Shown here: positions 44,993 through 54,617 of the stretch, piece after piece
How the letters are laid out: each line of letters opens with the position of its first letter
Numbering within the stretch: the stretch's first letter is position 1
NCBI RefSeq assembly: GCF_007748195.1
Contig: NZ_CP037920.1
Coordinates: 2,915,501-2,979,500, forward strand
Reading direction: 5' to 3'
DNA length: 64,000 nt
From: Gimesia aquarii
Lineage (GTDB): Bacteria; Planctomycetota; Planctomycetia; Planctomycetales; Planctomycetaceae
The notes under the pieces: generated by a model
Told to the model about the DNA's origin: nothing
Databases searched by the model: none
Seen by the model: only the letters and a program-made list of their open reading frames with translations
Program-made: the position numbers and the translations under genes

Positions 44993-45511
44993 ATGACACG
45001 TTTATTAACAACATTGACAATATGTTTGGCTTCGATGCTGCTCGTTTCAGATCAGGCAGAAGCAGCTGATCACAATTCAATTGGTTTTGCATCAGAGACT
45101 AAGACCGCATTTTTTCAACCACGTCCTGGTGGAGTGTTAGATGTAGTGACATCACCATTTAGAGCGTTAACTTCACCAGTCAGCTATAGAGGGCATCAGT
45201 CTTATCGTGGACAATCTATCTATCGAGGAGCCAATTGTGTGAATGGTCGATGTTATCCGACTGGGTATCGAAGCCCTTGTGCTAACGGAAATTGCTCAAC
45301 AGGCTATGGTTATAGTAACTGTCCTGGAGGAAACTGTGGTACGACTCGTTACCTGGCACCTTACCAAAATCATACAGGTTATCGAGGGACGAATTGGAAT
45401 TCTACACAGCAATATCCGACCTATCGTCCAGCTTACCAACCTGTAAGTCGGCCAGTTTACAAGCCTTATACCCCAAGCAATTCTATCCGTAATGATCCTT
45501 TTTTCCGGTAA
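44993..45511 (+). CDS. Secreted protein with three 14-residue Cys repeats
   Basis: 172 residues, unrecognised. Signal peptide 1-25 (TLTICLASMLLVSDQAEA). After a short segment with a TSPFRALTSPV repeat, the centre holds three consecutive 14-residue units, each opening with C-x2-G-x-C: Cys82/87, Cys96/101, Cys110/115. Flanks are rich in Tyr-Arg-Gly (SYRG, SIYRG, GYRG), the end in Pro/Tyr (TYRPAYQPVSRPVYKPYTP). The six Cys could bind metal or form disulfides. GAGGAG precedes the ATG by 8 bases, a candidate sigma-54 promoter lies upstream and a strong terminator downstream, so this is a single-gene unit. Confidence 0.7.
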   Translation: MTRLLTTLTICLASMLLVSDQAEAADHNSIGFASETKTAFFQPRPGGVLDVVTSPFRALTSPVSYRGHQSYRGQSIYRGANCVNGRCYPTGYRSPCANGNCSTGYGYSNCPGGNCGTTRYLAPYQNHTGYRGTNWNSTQQYPTYRPAYQPVSRPVYKPYTPSNSIRNDPFFR

Positions 45512-45577
45512 TCTGAAAGTGTGATTATTAAGAAAACAAGATTCTTAAGACAGGGTTTACAATGCGGTTAAGAACAT

Positions 45578-45615
45578 ACTGAGCTACTGTTTTTTCAGTA
45601 GCTCAGTTTTTTCTA
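45578..45615 (+). terminator. Strong intrinsic terminator
   Basis: ACTGAGCTACTG and CAGTAGCTCAGT pair over 12 bp around a six-T loop and run into a T-rich tract. It lies about 66 bp after the stop of the Cys-repeat gene. Confidence 0.9.
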
Positions 45616-45985
45616 TTTTAAAAGTGTACTGTGTAAATTTGTTTTACTTGATTAACTGCTTGGAACAATCAGATAATATGTATCTAACCTGAGTTTTAGT
45701 TGAATAAAATACAAAAGGCTTATTCTCTCGATCTTTTTTATTGGCAGTCACCGATCCCAGATAACTAACTTCGAAGTCAAAAAAGACATGATTATTCACT
45801 GGGAGGGCGCCGAAGTATAGGTATAGTGATTAGTAATAGTGGATGTGTCGTGTATTGACATCTGATACTATGAAGAGACGAAATCACTAAGTAGAATTGA
45901 AAGTTCTGTTTTTTCGACATTCACAAAAAGACGAAATTTTCAAGGTGATTTGTTTAAAAATGTTTTTAGTGGAATAGGTTAATTA
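45616..45985. other. Intergenic region before glgX
   Basis: 370 bp with no ORF of note. A TTGACA lies at about 45856, but no -10 is at 16-18 bp, so it is not a good promoter. The glgX promoter must lie here. No hairpin or riboswitch recognised. Confidence 0.4.
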
Positions 45986-48082
45986 ATGGGTCGCGAATTG
46001 GTACATTCTTTAAGTTCCCCGATTCACTCAATGCATACATTTTCCTATGGAGCAGTTCCACAGGATAATGGAGTGCATTTTTCTGTATATAGCCGCTCAG
46101 CAAAGGCGATGTGGTTGCTGCTTTACGACCATGTTGAAGATTTAGAGCCGTCAGAAGTCATTAAATTCAATCAAGAATATGGGCGGTTGGGAGATATCTG
46201 GACCGCTTTTATTTCTGGAATCGGGCCAGGGCAACTTTATCATTTTCAAGCTGATGGTCCTTTTCAGCCAGAGATCGGTCAGCGTTTTGATAAGCGTGCT
46301 CGTCTGATAGACCCTTATGCCAAAGCATTGGCTGGTAATTTCCAACCTTCACCCGATGGTATTGTTCGCCCGCCGAAGTGTGTTGTCGTCGATGATCAAT
46401 TTGACTGGCACGGTGATCGACACGTTAGACATCACTTGGCTGATACGGTCATTTATGAAATGCATGTGCGTGGATTTACAAATTCACCTACTAGTGGCGT
46501 TGAAAATCCTGGGTCTTATTTAGGTGTGATTGAAAAGATTCCCTACCTGATTGATCTAGGAGTAACAGCTGTCGAATTGATGCCGGTTCATGAATTTCCC
46601 ATGAATGAGCCAGATGGTTCTTTTACAGATCATCAAAACTATTGGGGTTATGAAACTCTGGCTTTCTTTGCACCTCATCGAGGATTTGCAACAAATCCAG
46701 AACCTGGGGCTCAGGTTCGCGAATTCAAAGAGATGGTTCGTGCTTTGCACGAGGCTGGTATCGAAGTCATTATGGATGTCGTTTTCAATCACACGGCTGA
46801 AGGGAATGAGAATGGTCCCACGCTTTCTTTCAGAGGCTTAGAAAATCAAGTTTACTACCATCTTGATCAAGGTGGGAAATACTACAAAAACTATTCTGGT
46901 TGTGGAAATGCGATCAATGGTAATCACCCAGTTGTCCGAGAGATGATCTTTCACTGCCTCAGATACTGGACTTGCAACTATCACATTGATGGTTTCCGTT
47001 TTGATCTGGCCTCGATCTTAAGCCGTGATAGAAGTGGAAATCTTGTGCCAAGTCCTCCTCTGGTTGAAGCGATTGCTGAAGATCCTTTGTTGGCAGATAC
47101 AAAACTCATCGCAGAAGCCTGGGATGCGGCCGGTGCCTATCAAGTGGGTTCGTTCTCACACATGCGTTGGGCTGAATGGAACGGGCGATATCGTGATGAT
47201 ATTCGACGTTTTTGGCGCGGAGATGTTCCGACATTGGGAGACTATGCCACTCGGCTTTCTGGTTCGAGCGATCTCTATCAACAAACCGGTCGTGAACCGT
47301 TTCATGGTGTGAATTTTATCACGGCCCACGATGGTTTTACTTTAAATGACCTCGTGAGCTATGAACACAAGCATAATTATGCGAATCGCGAAGACAACCA
47401 GGATGGCGAAAACAATAATATCAGTATGAATTTTGGTGTTGAAGGACCTACTGATGATCCAGCCATTAACGGAATGCGAGAGCGGCAGATTAAGAACATG
47501 CTCGCGACTCTGTTCCTGAGCCAGGGCGTTCCAATGCTTCTCTCTGGTGATGAATGCCGCAGGACGCAACGTGGGAATAATAATACATATTGTCAGGATA
47601 ATCTTATTTCCTGGTTCGATTGGTCGTTAATCGAAAAGTACAACGGTTTATATCGATTTTGCAAAGAGTTGATTCATTTCCGACTTTGTGAGCCGACGTT
47701 AAGACAGCGAAAATTTCTCACAGGACACTCAGATGGTGTTGAAAAGCTGCCTGATATCAGTTGGTTCAATGTGATGGGGCAAAGTGTAGATTGGAAGCAA
47801 GATACGCATTGCCTCTTGTCAATTCTTGGAGCAAGACACTCTTCGCGTCGGGTTCGCGATGGTTCTGATATCATGATCTTGGTGAATTCCTCTCCTGATG
47901 CACAGGCATTTGAGTTGCCAGTTGGTATCAAACCCAAGGAATGGAATTTGACAATTGATACTTCCGCGCAGTCCCCGCTTGACATTTTCCCTAAGCGAGA
48001 TGGAGCAACATTACATCCAAGAGTCTCAGTTCTACCTGCTCGTTCATTACGTTGTTATGTGCGACGTGACACACGCCGATGA
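45986..48082 (+). CDS. glgX: Glycogen debranching enzyme (isoamylase type)
   Basis: Hydrolyses alpha-1,6 branches of phosphorylase-trimmed glycogen. The 698 residues have an N-terminal CBM48-like domain (about 16-115, YGAVPQDNGVHFSVYSR), and a GH13_11 barrel with VIMDVVFNHT, the nucleophile Asp340 in GFRFDLASIL, acid/base Glu377 in LIAEAWDAAG and the third Asp449 in ITAHDGFTLNDL. GVPMLLSGDECRRTQRGNNNTYCQDN and the final beta domain are present. Length is normal. No other glg gene is near. It is convergent with uppP, 16 bp apart. Confidence 0.94.
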   Translation: MGRELVHSLSSPIHSMHTFSYGAVPQDNGVHFSVYSRSAKAMWLLLYDHVEDLEPSEVIKFNQEYGRLGDIWTAFISGIGPGQLYHFQADGPFQPEIGQRFDKRARLIDPYAKALAGNFQPSPDGIVRPPKCVVVDDQFDWHGDRHVRHHLADTVIYEMHVRGFTNSPTSGVENPGSYLGVIEKIPYLIDLGVTAVELMPVHEFPMNEPDGSFTDHQNYWGYETLAFFAPHRGFATNPEPGAQVREFKEMVRALHEAGIEVIMDVVFNHTAEGNENGPTLSFRGLENQVYYHLDQGGKYYKNYSGCGNAINGNHPVVREMIFHCLRYWTCNYHIDGFRFDLASILSRDRSGNLVPSPPLVEAIAEDPLLADTKLIAEAWDAAGAYQVGSFSHMRWAEWNGRYRDDIRRFWRGDVPTLGDYATRLSGSSDLYQQTGREPFHGVNFITAHDGFTLNDLVSYEHKHNYANREDNQDGENNNISMNFGVEGPTDDPAINGMRERQIKNMLATLFLSQGVPMLLSGDECRRTQRGNNNTYCQDNLISWFDWSLIEKYNGLYRFCKELIHFRLCEPTLRQRKFLTGHSDGVEKLPDISWFNVMGQSVDWKQDTHCLLSILGARHSSRRVRDGSDIMILVNSSPDAQAFELPVGIKPKEWNLTIDTSAQSPLDIFPKRDGATLHPRVSVLPARSLRCYVRRDTRR

Positions 48083-48098
48083 AATTAAATGCTCTATT

Positions 48099-48866
48099 TC
48101 AAACTAACTGCATGATGACAATGAGAATTCCCAGCGGGATGCACCAGTATGCGAAGTAGTGTAGCTTTCCTTTCTCTAGCCAACGGACCAGTAATCCCAG
48201 TGCGATTAATCCAATAATGGCAGAGATTGCCGCTCCCATAGCCAATAGGCTTAACGGCGTGCTGACGTGTTTATGCGTTAGCATTTCGATTACCTCAAGA
48301 ATAGTGGCTCCCAGAATCGCGGGAACCGCTAGCAGGAAAGAAAATGTAGCTGCGGACTGCCTTGACATTCCTGTGAGCAAACCTGCCACGATCGTACTAC
48401 CGCTGCGAGAAATGCCTGGCAGAATCGCTACCGCCTGTGCGAAACCAACAACTAACGCTTGCTTGTAAGATATTTCCGTGTAGCTTTGTTTTGTCGGGGG
48501 AATACGGGGAATTAATAACAGAAAGAGCCCTGTAATGGGTAGCATGCAACCTGCTAGTAATGCGCTTTCCAGCATGTGCTCAGCAAATTTTTTCGCAGCC
48601 AAACCAATCACGACCACAGGAAGTGTGCCCACAATCATAAGTGGAACGACTCTTCGGTCTTGAGTCATTAGTAATATGATTGTTCTGCGATAAAAAATCA
48701 GTATTGAAAGCAGAGTCCCCGCATGTAGCACAATGTTGACATCGGTCTGATCTGCCTGAATACCAAGTAGGTTCTCGGCAATGACTAAATGCCCTGAAGA
48801 ACTGATCGGAAGAAACTCACTAATTCCCTGAATGATTGAGAGCAGGGTCATTTTTAACCAGGTCAT
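48099..48866 (-). CDS. uppP: Undecaprenyl-diphosphatase
   Basis: UppP (BacA) dephosphorylates undecaprenyl diphosphate so the carrier can be reused in envelope polymer synthesis. From the ATG at 48866 it is 255 residues, all but the loops being membrane helices. The two signature segments are present: QGISEFLPISSSGHLVIAE near the start and PGISRSGSTIVAGLLTG in the middle, holding the conserved Ser, His, Arg and Glu. A TTG at 48917 would add 17 polar residues and is less likely. Monocistronic. Confidence 0.94.
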   Translation of the reverse strand: MTWLKMTLLSIIQGISEFLPISSSGHLVIAENLLGIQADQTDVNIVLHAGTLLSILIFYRRTIILLMTQDRRVVPLMIVGTLPVVVIGLAAKKFAEHMLESALLAGCMLPITGLFLLLIPRIPPTKQSYTEISYKQALVVGFAQAVAILPGISRSGSTIVAGLLTGMSRQSAATFSFLLAVPAILGATILEVIEMLTHKHVSTPLSLLAMGAAISAIIGLIALGLLVRWLEKGKLHYFAYWCIPLGILIVIMQLV

Positions 48867-49167
48867 TTTGAAATCGTTCCCAGGGAAAGGCGTGTGTGAC
48901 TGTTCTTCTATGGGCAATTCAGATGAAATTATAGCTGAATGGGAGGTGTGTCGTAAGTGTAATGAAATTAGAGGTTTGAGATGTAATTGTGCGTGTCGTT
49001 GTTGGTAGAAACCATGAGAGGCTATTCAAGAGACTCTATAACGAGGAATTTAAATCTTGTCAATTTGAGTCGACTTTGACGGTTGAATGGGTTGGGGAGA
49101 GTCGTTATCGTGGCTCGCTACTGTCAAAAGTGCTTTCAATCTGTTTCTTTGATTGTGATGGAAAACA

Positions 49168-49569
49168 ATGAATACGCTCATACCTGTGACAATGGTGTTA
49201 TCTCTTTCTTTGGCGCCGATGAAAACAGTGGAAATGCCTCAACTGCCAGAGCATGTCGTTGAATTATTTAAAATGGAGAAAGATGTATCCAATCATCAAA
49301 TACTCCTGTTTACCGCCAGCTGGTGTCCCGCCTGTGTGCAGATGAAAACAAACGAATTTCCCGCGCTGAAAGAAAAGAACTGGGATATTGGTTCTGACAA
49401 GTCAAACCATATTCGAGTTATAGACGTTGACCAGAATCAGGGGCTAAGCGACAAGTATGGTGTGCAATCTTTACCGACTCTGATATTATTAATCGATGGC
49501 AAAGAGGTCAGCCGGTCGGGAGCACTTAATGCTTATAGTATTGCTGAGATGTTCTACAATCGTAAATAA
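49168..49569 (+). CDS. Thioredoxin-like protein with CPAC motif
   Basis: 133 residues. The N-terminal 18 are hydrophobic (IPVTMVLSLSLAPM) and may be a signal peptide or anchor. The fold follows: HQILLFTASWCPACVQMK with Cys53-Pro-Ala-Cys56, IRVIDVDQNQGLSDKYGVQSLPTLILLIDGKEVSR with the cis-Pro. CPAC differs from the CGPC of cytosolic thioredoxin and is found in periplasmic reductases. Partner unknown. A 60-codon open frame at 48989-49171 overlaps its ATG by 4 bp but has no ribosome site. Convergent with the GTPase genes. Confidence 0.75.
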   Translation: MNTLIPVTMVLSLSLAPMKTVEMPQLPEHVVELFKMEKDVSNHQILLFTASWCPACVQMKTNEFPALKEKNWDIGSDKSNHIRVIDVDQNQGLSDKYGVQSLPTLILLIDGKEVSRSGALNAYSIAEMFYNRK

Positions 49570-49573
49570 CTTA

Positions 49574-51418
49574 TTATGAAGTAATATGCGGTGCTTCAGA
49601 GCCACTACCTGTTATAGCCTCAGTTACTTTCCAGGCACCCAGGATTTTGGAAGTAGCAACCTCGGTTCGTAGTTGATGAACTTCACTTCTCATGCGTTCG
49701 AGTGAGTGTTGTAGAAAGTGGACTTGCTGACATTCTCTTTCTAAATGCGGAAAAAGTCCGTGGGATAATTTTGCTTTTGCGAGATTGTCAGAAAGCTGGT
49801 TGATTTCCTGTTCGAGGCCTCGTTTCAATTTTCTGGTAAACATCATCACCAGAAAACCAGACCAAATTAGAAAAATTACGCCCGCTGTGACATAAAAATC
49901 AATGGCGAGGATATGTGTTTCATCCAGAAACGAATCGTAGAAAAAATTCTTTCCAATTCGGACCAATGCATAAATAACCAATGAGAGAAACAGAGTCTCG
50001 TACAAAATTCTGGTGAACCATCCCGAGTTTTTATGCGCTAGCTTTGTGATAATACCGTCAATCTTTGTGCCAGCATCATTCAGAAACTGTTCTTCGACGG
50101 AAGCGGCCTCTGATTGAATATTTTCCAGCGAGCCGGAAAGGTGTGCTTGGGTTGTTTCAAGACCTGCTTCCTGTGCATAACCATCAATTAATAATTGAGA
50201 TTCTCTCAGCTTATTGTCATCCAACCCAAAAGATCCGATTCGCTTTAAGCGGTCTTCTGTCGCGTGTTCTTTTTGACGGTTTCCAATCCACCGCGCGCCT
50301 TGAAGTGCTCCAATCAGTGCGACTTGTGCAGAATTTCTTGCTCGAAATAAGCTGGCAGAAGCAAATAGATTTCCCAAGCCATTATAAACACGTAGCATCG
50401 TAGAAAACGGGCTGAAGCCCCAAGAGTCAGAGACGCAGGAGAGTAATCGCCGTTCCCAGAGATTACGGCTGATGAGTAACTCTTTACGGAGTTCTTGAGA
50501 CATTTGAGTCGTGAGTGCTGTCTGTTGTTGTTTTAGAAACGATTCCAGTTCTTGAATGGCTGGTAAATCGGTGTTCATTTTTTGTGAACAATGATCGATG
50601 GCATTCTGAATTAATTCGAGCAAATTCGCACGCCTTACCTGCAAACGCTCCGATTTTCCAAGTTGTGTACTTAAGATGTTTTGTAGATTAGCAAACTCTT
50701 CTTGTAATGGTCGATCAGCCAGTTGGTCTTCCAGGGCTCGTACGGAGTCGACAAAATAAATTTCTGGAACTTCAAACTGATGCGAAAGTTGTTGTTTCCA
50801 ATCGTCTCGAATGTCTTCGTCTAAACCTGCATGAGTTTGTACAAAGATCAGACGACGACCTATGGCTGCCTCTTTTAGTTCTTCTGAAACACGCGATGAT
50901 CGATATTTCTGTTGAGTTGAAGTATAAAGCAGGATATCACACAGCGGGATGATATGTTGCAAGCGGGTGAGATTATTTTCCTCCCCCGTGGATTCAGAGG
51001 TATCAGGATCTGGGCAGTCAATCAGAATGATGTTACGTAGTTCATCAATTTTCTTTTGTTCAACCTGAAATTGACTTAAGTCTAATCCTAGGCGATCCAG
51101 GTCTGTTTCTGGATGAGCGATGAGGACTGGTTTTGTCGTGGTCGGACGTTGTCGGCCTGATGTTGTGCAATAAGAACCAATTAACGCATTGACCAAACTA
51201 CTTTTACCCGTACCTGTTCCACCAAAGGTCGCAATTACCAGCGGGGATTCAAGACGTACGCGTAACATATCCAGCCGGGGTAGTAATTGGCGAATCACTG
51301 TCTGACAGTGGTTTGCTGTTTTCCAGCCGGTTTTCTGCTCACTCCATAATTTGAGCTGGTGAATTAAACGATCCACGGCTGCCAGCATTTCAATTTGGGC
51401 TAACTCAGATGTAGGCAT
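49574..51418 (-). CDS. Large membrane GTPase (dynamin-like), second of a pair
   Basis: 614 residues. A helical start (1-55) leads to a GTPase domain: P-loop GGTGTGKS (66-73), a Thr-rich switch I (RQRPTTTKPV), G3 DCPDPDTSES and LIFVQTHAGLD in the G4 place. Helices and coiled coils fill about 250-460. Two membrane segments (about 465-485 and 505-527) lie near the end, followed by a coiled coil to about 590. A long helical stalk with a hydrophobic hairpin is the layout of bacterial dynamin-like proteins. It starts 19 bp after the stop of its neighbour, so the two share a transcript and may form a heteromer. Function not known. Confidence 0.75.
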   Translation of the reverse strand: MPTSELAQIEMLAAVDRLIHQLKLWSEQKTGWKTANHCQTVIRQLLPRLDMLRVRLESPLVIATFGGTGTGKSSLVNALIGSYCTTSGRQRPTTTKPVLIAHPETDLDRLGLDLSQFQVEQKKIDELRNIILIDCPDPDTSESTGEENNLTRLQHIIPLCDILLYTSTQQKYRSSRVSEELKEAAIGRRLIFVQTHAGLDEDIRDDWKQQLSHQFEVPEIYFVDSVRALEDQLADRPLQEEFANLQNILSTQLGKSERLQVRRANLLELIQNAIDHCSQKMNTDLPAIQELESFLKQQQTALTTQMSQELRKELLISRNLWERRLLSCVSDSWGFSPFSTMLRVYNGLGNLFASASLFRARNSAQVALIGALQGARWIGNRQKEHATEDRLKRIGSFGLDDNKLRESQLLIDGYAQEAGLETTQAHLSGSLENIQSEAASVEEQFLNDAGTKIDGIITKLAHKNSGWFTRILYETLFLSLVIYALVRIGKNFFYDSFLDETHILAIDFYVTAGVIFLIWSGFLVMMFTRKLKRGLEQEINQLSDNLAKAKLSHGLFPHLERECQQVHFLQHSLERMRSEVHQLRTEVATSKILGAWKVTEAITGSGSEAPHITS

Positions 51419-51437
51419 TAGGAATGAATTCCTGTTT

Positions 51438-53348
51438 TTAAGTTCTTGTTTCTATTACAGAAAGTTGGCCTAACTGTTTTTTTAGTTCCAATACCGAATT
51501 CTGTACTGCCAGATAAACTTCAGATTCGGGAAGGTCAACGGCTGATTTTAGTTCCTCTGGAAGTGTTTTCAATAAGTGTTCTCGAACAGCGTTCGCCAGC
51601 CATTCTGTGCGTCGTTGTGCAAATACTGCGTGAAATCTTCGGAATTTTGCTTCAAGATATCCAATACCTGTTGACGCAGTGCTACTAACTGCTGTCTCTC
51701 CCACGGTGGTTGCCGCAGCCCCTCCGGCAACATCACCGGCTACATTTACCACTGACTGAATCATGGTATTAGTTACGAGCTGGGTACCCGCATCGCCAAC
51801 CGCGCCAAAACCAACAAAAAATAAACCGACGCTCAAGGCAGGTCGCGCTACAGCTCCAACTCTGTCTAATTGTTTCAAAAACGTATAATATTGTGGGCTT
51901 TCATTTTTAAAGAATGCCATTTCACTATTGATTAACTCTTGAAGTTGAGCAGTGAGATCTAAATCAGAATGCTCTTGATGCAGAGTCTTCAGTAGTTGTT
52001 CGCGCGAGGTGCCACTAAGTAATGTTTTCAGTCGATTGGTTAATAATTCGTTTCCTAATTCGCTGACGAGCGTAAGACGGTCATAAATTCGTTCAATCGT
52101 TTGTAGCACGACAGACCATTCTTGTTCGCGATAAAGTTCCATGGGAGGGCGTTTTTCTTCGGTTCGCAAGGATTTAATATAGCGAAGCGGCCACAGCACT
52201 CCCGATCCAATTGTATTATAAAAACCATGTACCTGAGCTGACCAACCTTCTCTTTGAGATTGCCACCACTTGCGGACAGCATCAATGATCACAGCATTCG
52301 GTACCGCAGGCCAATTTTCGATTTCCGCTAATTCATTTTCCGAGAGTAACTCAGAAGCAGAACGAAACTCATTACTGCGAGTTTTGATCTCCCGGAGATA
52401 GGTGGGAACCCCGGTATCTTGTTCGACGAGATAGTTTAAAGCGCCTTTGAGTGTTTGAACTTTGATCTCCCCAAAATGCAGTTGAGATAATACCTCCATC
52501 AAATCGCAGGGAGCATCAGAAGGAGCGGTATTAGTATTGACTGGTTCAGTTTGAGAGTTTGTTGGTTCAAATGACCGAGCATAAAAAGGTAGCTGCAAGC
52601 TGGTAGCGGCTTGACGATCATTGGGAGCAATGAAAACAAATTCAGGCCGTACTCCGGTTTCATGGCAGAAAGTATTAAGCCACAAAGGCCAATAAACTTC
52701 ATCGTCTGGCAGTTCGCATTGATTGAAGATGGTGATGACGACTTTGTCTTCACGAGCTGCTTCACGAAAAAACTGTTTTACAGCGGCATCATTGTATTTC
52801 TGTTGTGTTAACACAGTGACCAATACATCCGCGCATTGTCTGATTCGTTCTGCACGTTCCCAATTCACTTCCGCATCGCTGTCGATGTCTGGTGTATCCA
52901 GTACAAGTAAATTAGAGGCCAGAGTTTCACTGCTTTTCCAAAATAACAAGTGTTGCTTATCTACTTTGAGAGGATCTTCAGGAGATGACCAGGGAATCAT
53001 CTCAAATCCCTGAAAAATTTTGTCCAAATTATGATTTTGTTCAAAGTTTTTAGGGACTAGACAGACTGGGTGTCTTGTCTGAGATGCCAGGGGGCTAATG
53101 GCGCTATTTTGTTGATTCACCAAATGATTGAAGATCACACTCTTGCCGATATTGGTACCACCTACGACAGCAACGACCAGATAGACATGGTCGGAGAGTT
53201 GTGGGATCAATTTTCGTTGCAGAATTTCAAACCATTCACGATCATTGAGGCCTGAGAGATCAAGCCGGTTGGTTTCCCTTTCGAGCGCAATCAGATTGTC
53301 TCTGAGCTGTTGGGTGAGATTGGAAAATTCGTGCAGGGTAGATGACAT
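51438..53348 (-). CDS. Large GTPase with hydrophobic C-terminal segment (dynamin-like), first of a pair
   Basis: 636 residues. P-loop GGTNIGKS (63-70), switch I area with SQTRHP, G3 LDTPDIDSD and G4-like TIFNQCELPDDE are present. A helical region (about 300-480) follows. Near 500-575 come a hydrophobic stretch (ARPALSVGLFFVGFGAVG) and a Gly/Ala-rich region (VAGDVAGGAAATTVG) that could be a membrane paddle. The end is helical. It precedes the second GTPase on the same transcript. Similar genes are typical of planctomycetes. No dynamin-specific substrate can be read. Confidence 0.72.
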   Translation of the reverse strand: MSSTLHEFSNLTQQLRDNLIALERETNRLDLSGLNDREWFEILQRKLIPQLSDHVYLVVAVVGGTNIGKSVIFNHLVNQQNSAISPLASQTRHPVCLVPKNFEQNHNLDKIFQGFEMIPWSSPEDPLKVDKQHLLFWKSSETLASNLLVLDTPDIDSDAEVNWERAERIRQCADVLVTVLTQQKYNDAAVKQFFREAAREDKVVITIFNQCELPDDEVYWPLWLNTFCHETGVRPEFVFIAPNDRQAATSLQLPFYARSFEPTNSQTEPVNTNTAPSDAPCDLMEVLSQLHFGEIKVQTLKGALNYLVEQDTGVPTYLREIKTRSNEFRSASELLSENELAEIENWPAVPNAVIIDAVRKWWQSQREGWSAQVHGFYNTIGSGVLWPLRYIKSLRTEEKRPPMELYREQEWSVVLQTIERIYDRLTLVSELGNELLTNRLKTLLSGTSREQLLKTLHQEHSDLDLTAQLQELINSEMAFFKNESPQYYTFLKQLDRVGAVARPALSVGLFFVGFGAVGDAGTQLVTNTMIQSVVNVAGDVAGGAAATTVGETAVSSTASTGIGYLEAKFRRFHAVFAQRRTEWLANAVREHLLKTLPEELKSAVDLPESEVYLAVQNSVLELKKQLGQLSVIETRT

Positions 53349-53715
53349 TTCGAAAAGAGATCACAAATAAAAGGGAGTTTTTGATTATTAGATTCGTTAT
53401 ATGGAGTCATTTCTTACAAAAATCGAAGGTAATTCAGTATATCGCGTCCCTGGATTCAGGATGAGTCCAATTGGCCATTAGCAGGCTCCAAATTCGATTC
53501 AATTCAATGAATTAACGGTCGCAAGGTTTGACGGGTGCAAATAACTCCGATACTATCCTGCTGTGAGCAGTTCTTTGCGTTTTGTCGCTCGGGTTGCGCA
53601 TAGCTATCTTTGTAGGATATTTTGACGCCTTCAATAGCTAAGACTATTGATTGTAATTGTTTAAGAACGTGGCCCATCGAAGGTCATGTGCCCATTTAAA
53701 AAGAGGAGTTTGAAA
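53349..53715. other. rpsB upstream region and leader
   Basis: 367 bp between the divergent GTPase gene and rpsB. It holds a good sigma-70 promoter at 53528-53556 and a leader of about 150 bases with a possible 7-bp stem, TAGCTAT (53601-53607) with ATAGCTA (53634-53640). S2 represses its own leader in E. coli; a similar control is possible but not shown. Confidence 0.5.
53528..53556 (+). promoter_or_regulatory. Sigma-70-type promoter of rpsB
   Basis: TTGACG (53528-53533) and TACTAT (53551-53556) with 17 bp between match the -35/-10 consensus well. Transcription would start near 53563, about 150 bases before the rpsB ATG. Confidence 0.75.
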
Positions 53716-54468
53716 ATGTCAGATTTAGTTGTGAAAGAAATTCTTGAAGCGGGTGTCCACTACGGCCATAAGACCAGCCGTTGGAACCCTAAAATGCGTC
53801 CTTATATCTACGGACGTCGGAATCAAATTCATATTATTGATTTAAAAGAGACCGTGCGTGGCATTATGCGCGGGAAACGCTATCTGGAACGGGTCGCTTC
53901 TCAGGGTAGCTTAATTTTATTTGTAGGAACAAAAAAGCAGGCACAGGGTCCCATTAAGGAAGCAGCAATCGCCAGTGGAATGCCTTATGTGACCGAACGC
54001 TGGTTGGGAGGGGCTTTAACAAACTTCCGCACAGTTCGTGGTCGGTTGAAACGCCTGGAAGAATTGGAATCGTTTGACGAAACAGGCGAAATTAATTCCT
54101 ATTCCAAAAAGATGCAGTCTACTTTGCTGCGTGAAAAGCGAAAGGTATTTCGCAATCTGAACGGGATTCGCACGATGAACCGTTTACCTGAAGCTTTGGT
54201 TGTGGTTGATCCCACCAAGGAGAAAAATGCTGTCCATGAGGCACACATCTTGGGAATCAAGGTGGTGGGGCTAATTGATACCGATTCAAATCCTGATGAA
54301 GTCGATCTGCCCATTCCCGGCAATGATGATAGCATTCGGTCTATCCGATTGGTGATGAATCAATTGGCATCTGCTATTATTCAAGGTAAAAGCAAGCTTC
54401 CTGATACTGGTAAAAAAGACGATGGCGAGTCCGGTGATGAAGAGCATAAACCAGTTCCTTCAATATAA
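53716..54468 (+). CDS. rpsB: 30S ribosomal protein S2
   Basis: Essential small-subunit protein. From the ATG at 53716, which AGGAG precedes, it is 250 residues; an upstream in-frame start at 53686 lacks a ribosome site. Family motifs: [91 protein letters not shown] and [11 protein letters not shown]. The C-terminus is acidic. First gene of rpsB-tsf-pyrH. Confidence 0.97.
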   Translation: MSDLVVKEILEAGVHYGHKTSRWNPKMRPYIYGRRNQIHIIDLKETVRGIMRGKRYLERVASQGSLILFVGTKKQAQGPIKEAAIASGMPYVTERWLGGALTNFRTVRGRLKRLEELESFDETGEINSYSKKMQSTLLREKRKVFRNLNGIRTMNRLPEALVVVDPTKEKNAVHEAHILGIKVVGLIDTDSNPDEVDLPIPGNDDSIRSIRLVMNQLASAIIQGKSKLPDTGKKDDGESGDEEHKPVPSI

Positions 54469-54617
54469 TAGAAATGCCATTAACAAATTGTGATGTTGAT
54501 CTCTTCTGACCAGATTGAGCAAATGGTAAACAGAGAAGCATCGAACAGAAAACATAGAAACCAGTCTAGCATTAGAATCATTTGAGCTTTCAATTGATTT
54601 CAAAGGAGATTAGAGAG

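Noticed and set aside
48989..49171. 60-codon frame that overlaps the thioredoxin-like ATG by 4 bp
   Set aside because: GTG start without a ribosome site and no recognisable features; the overlap is suggestive of coupling, but not enough.
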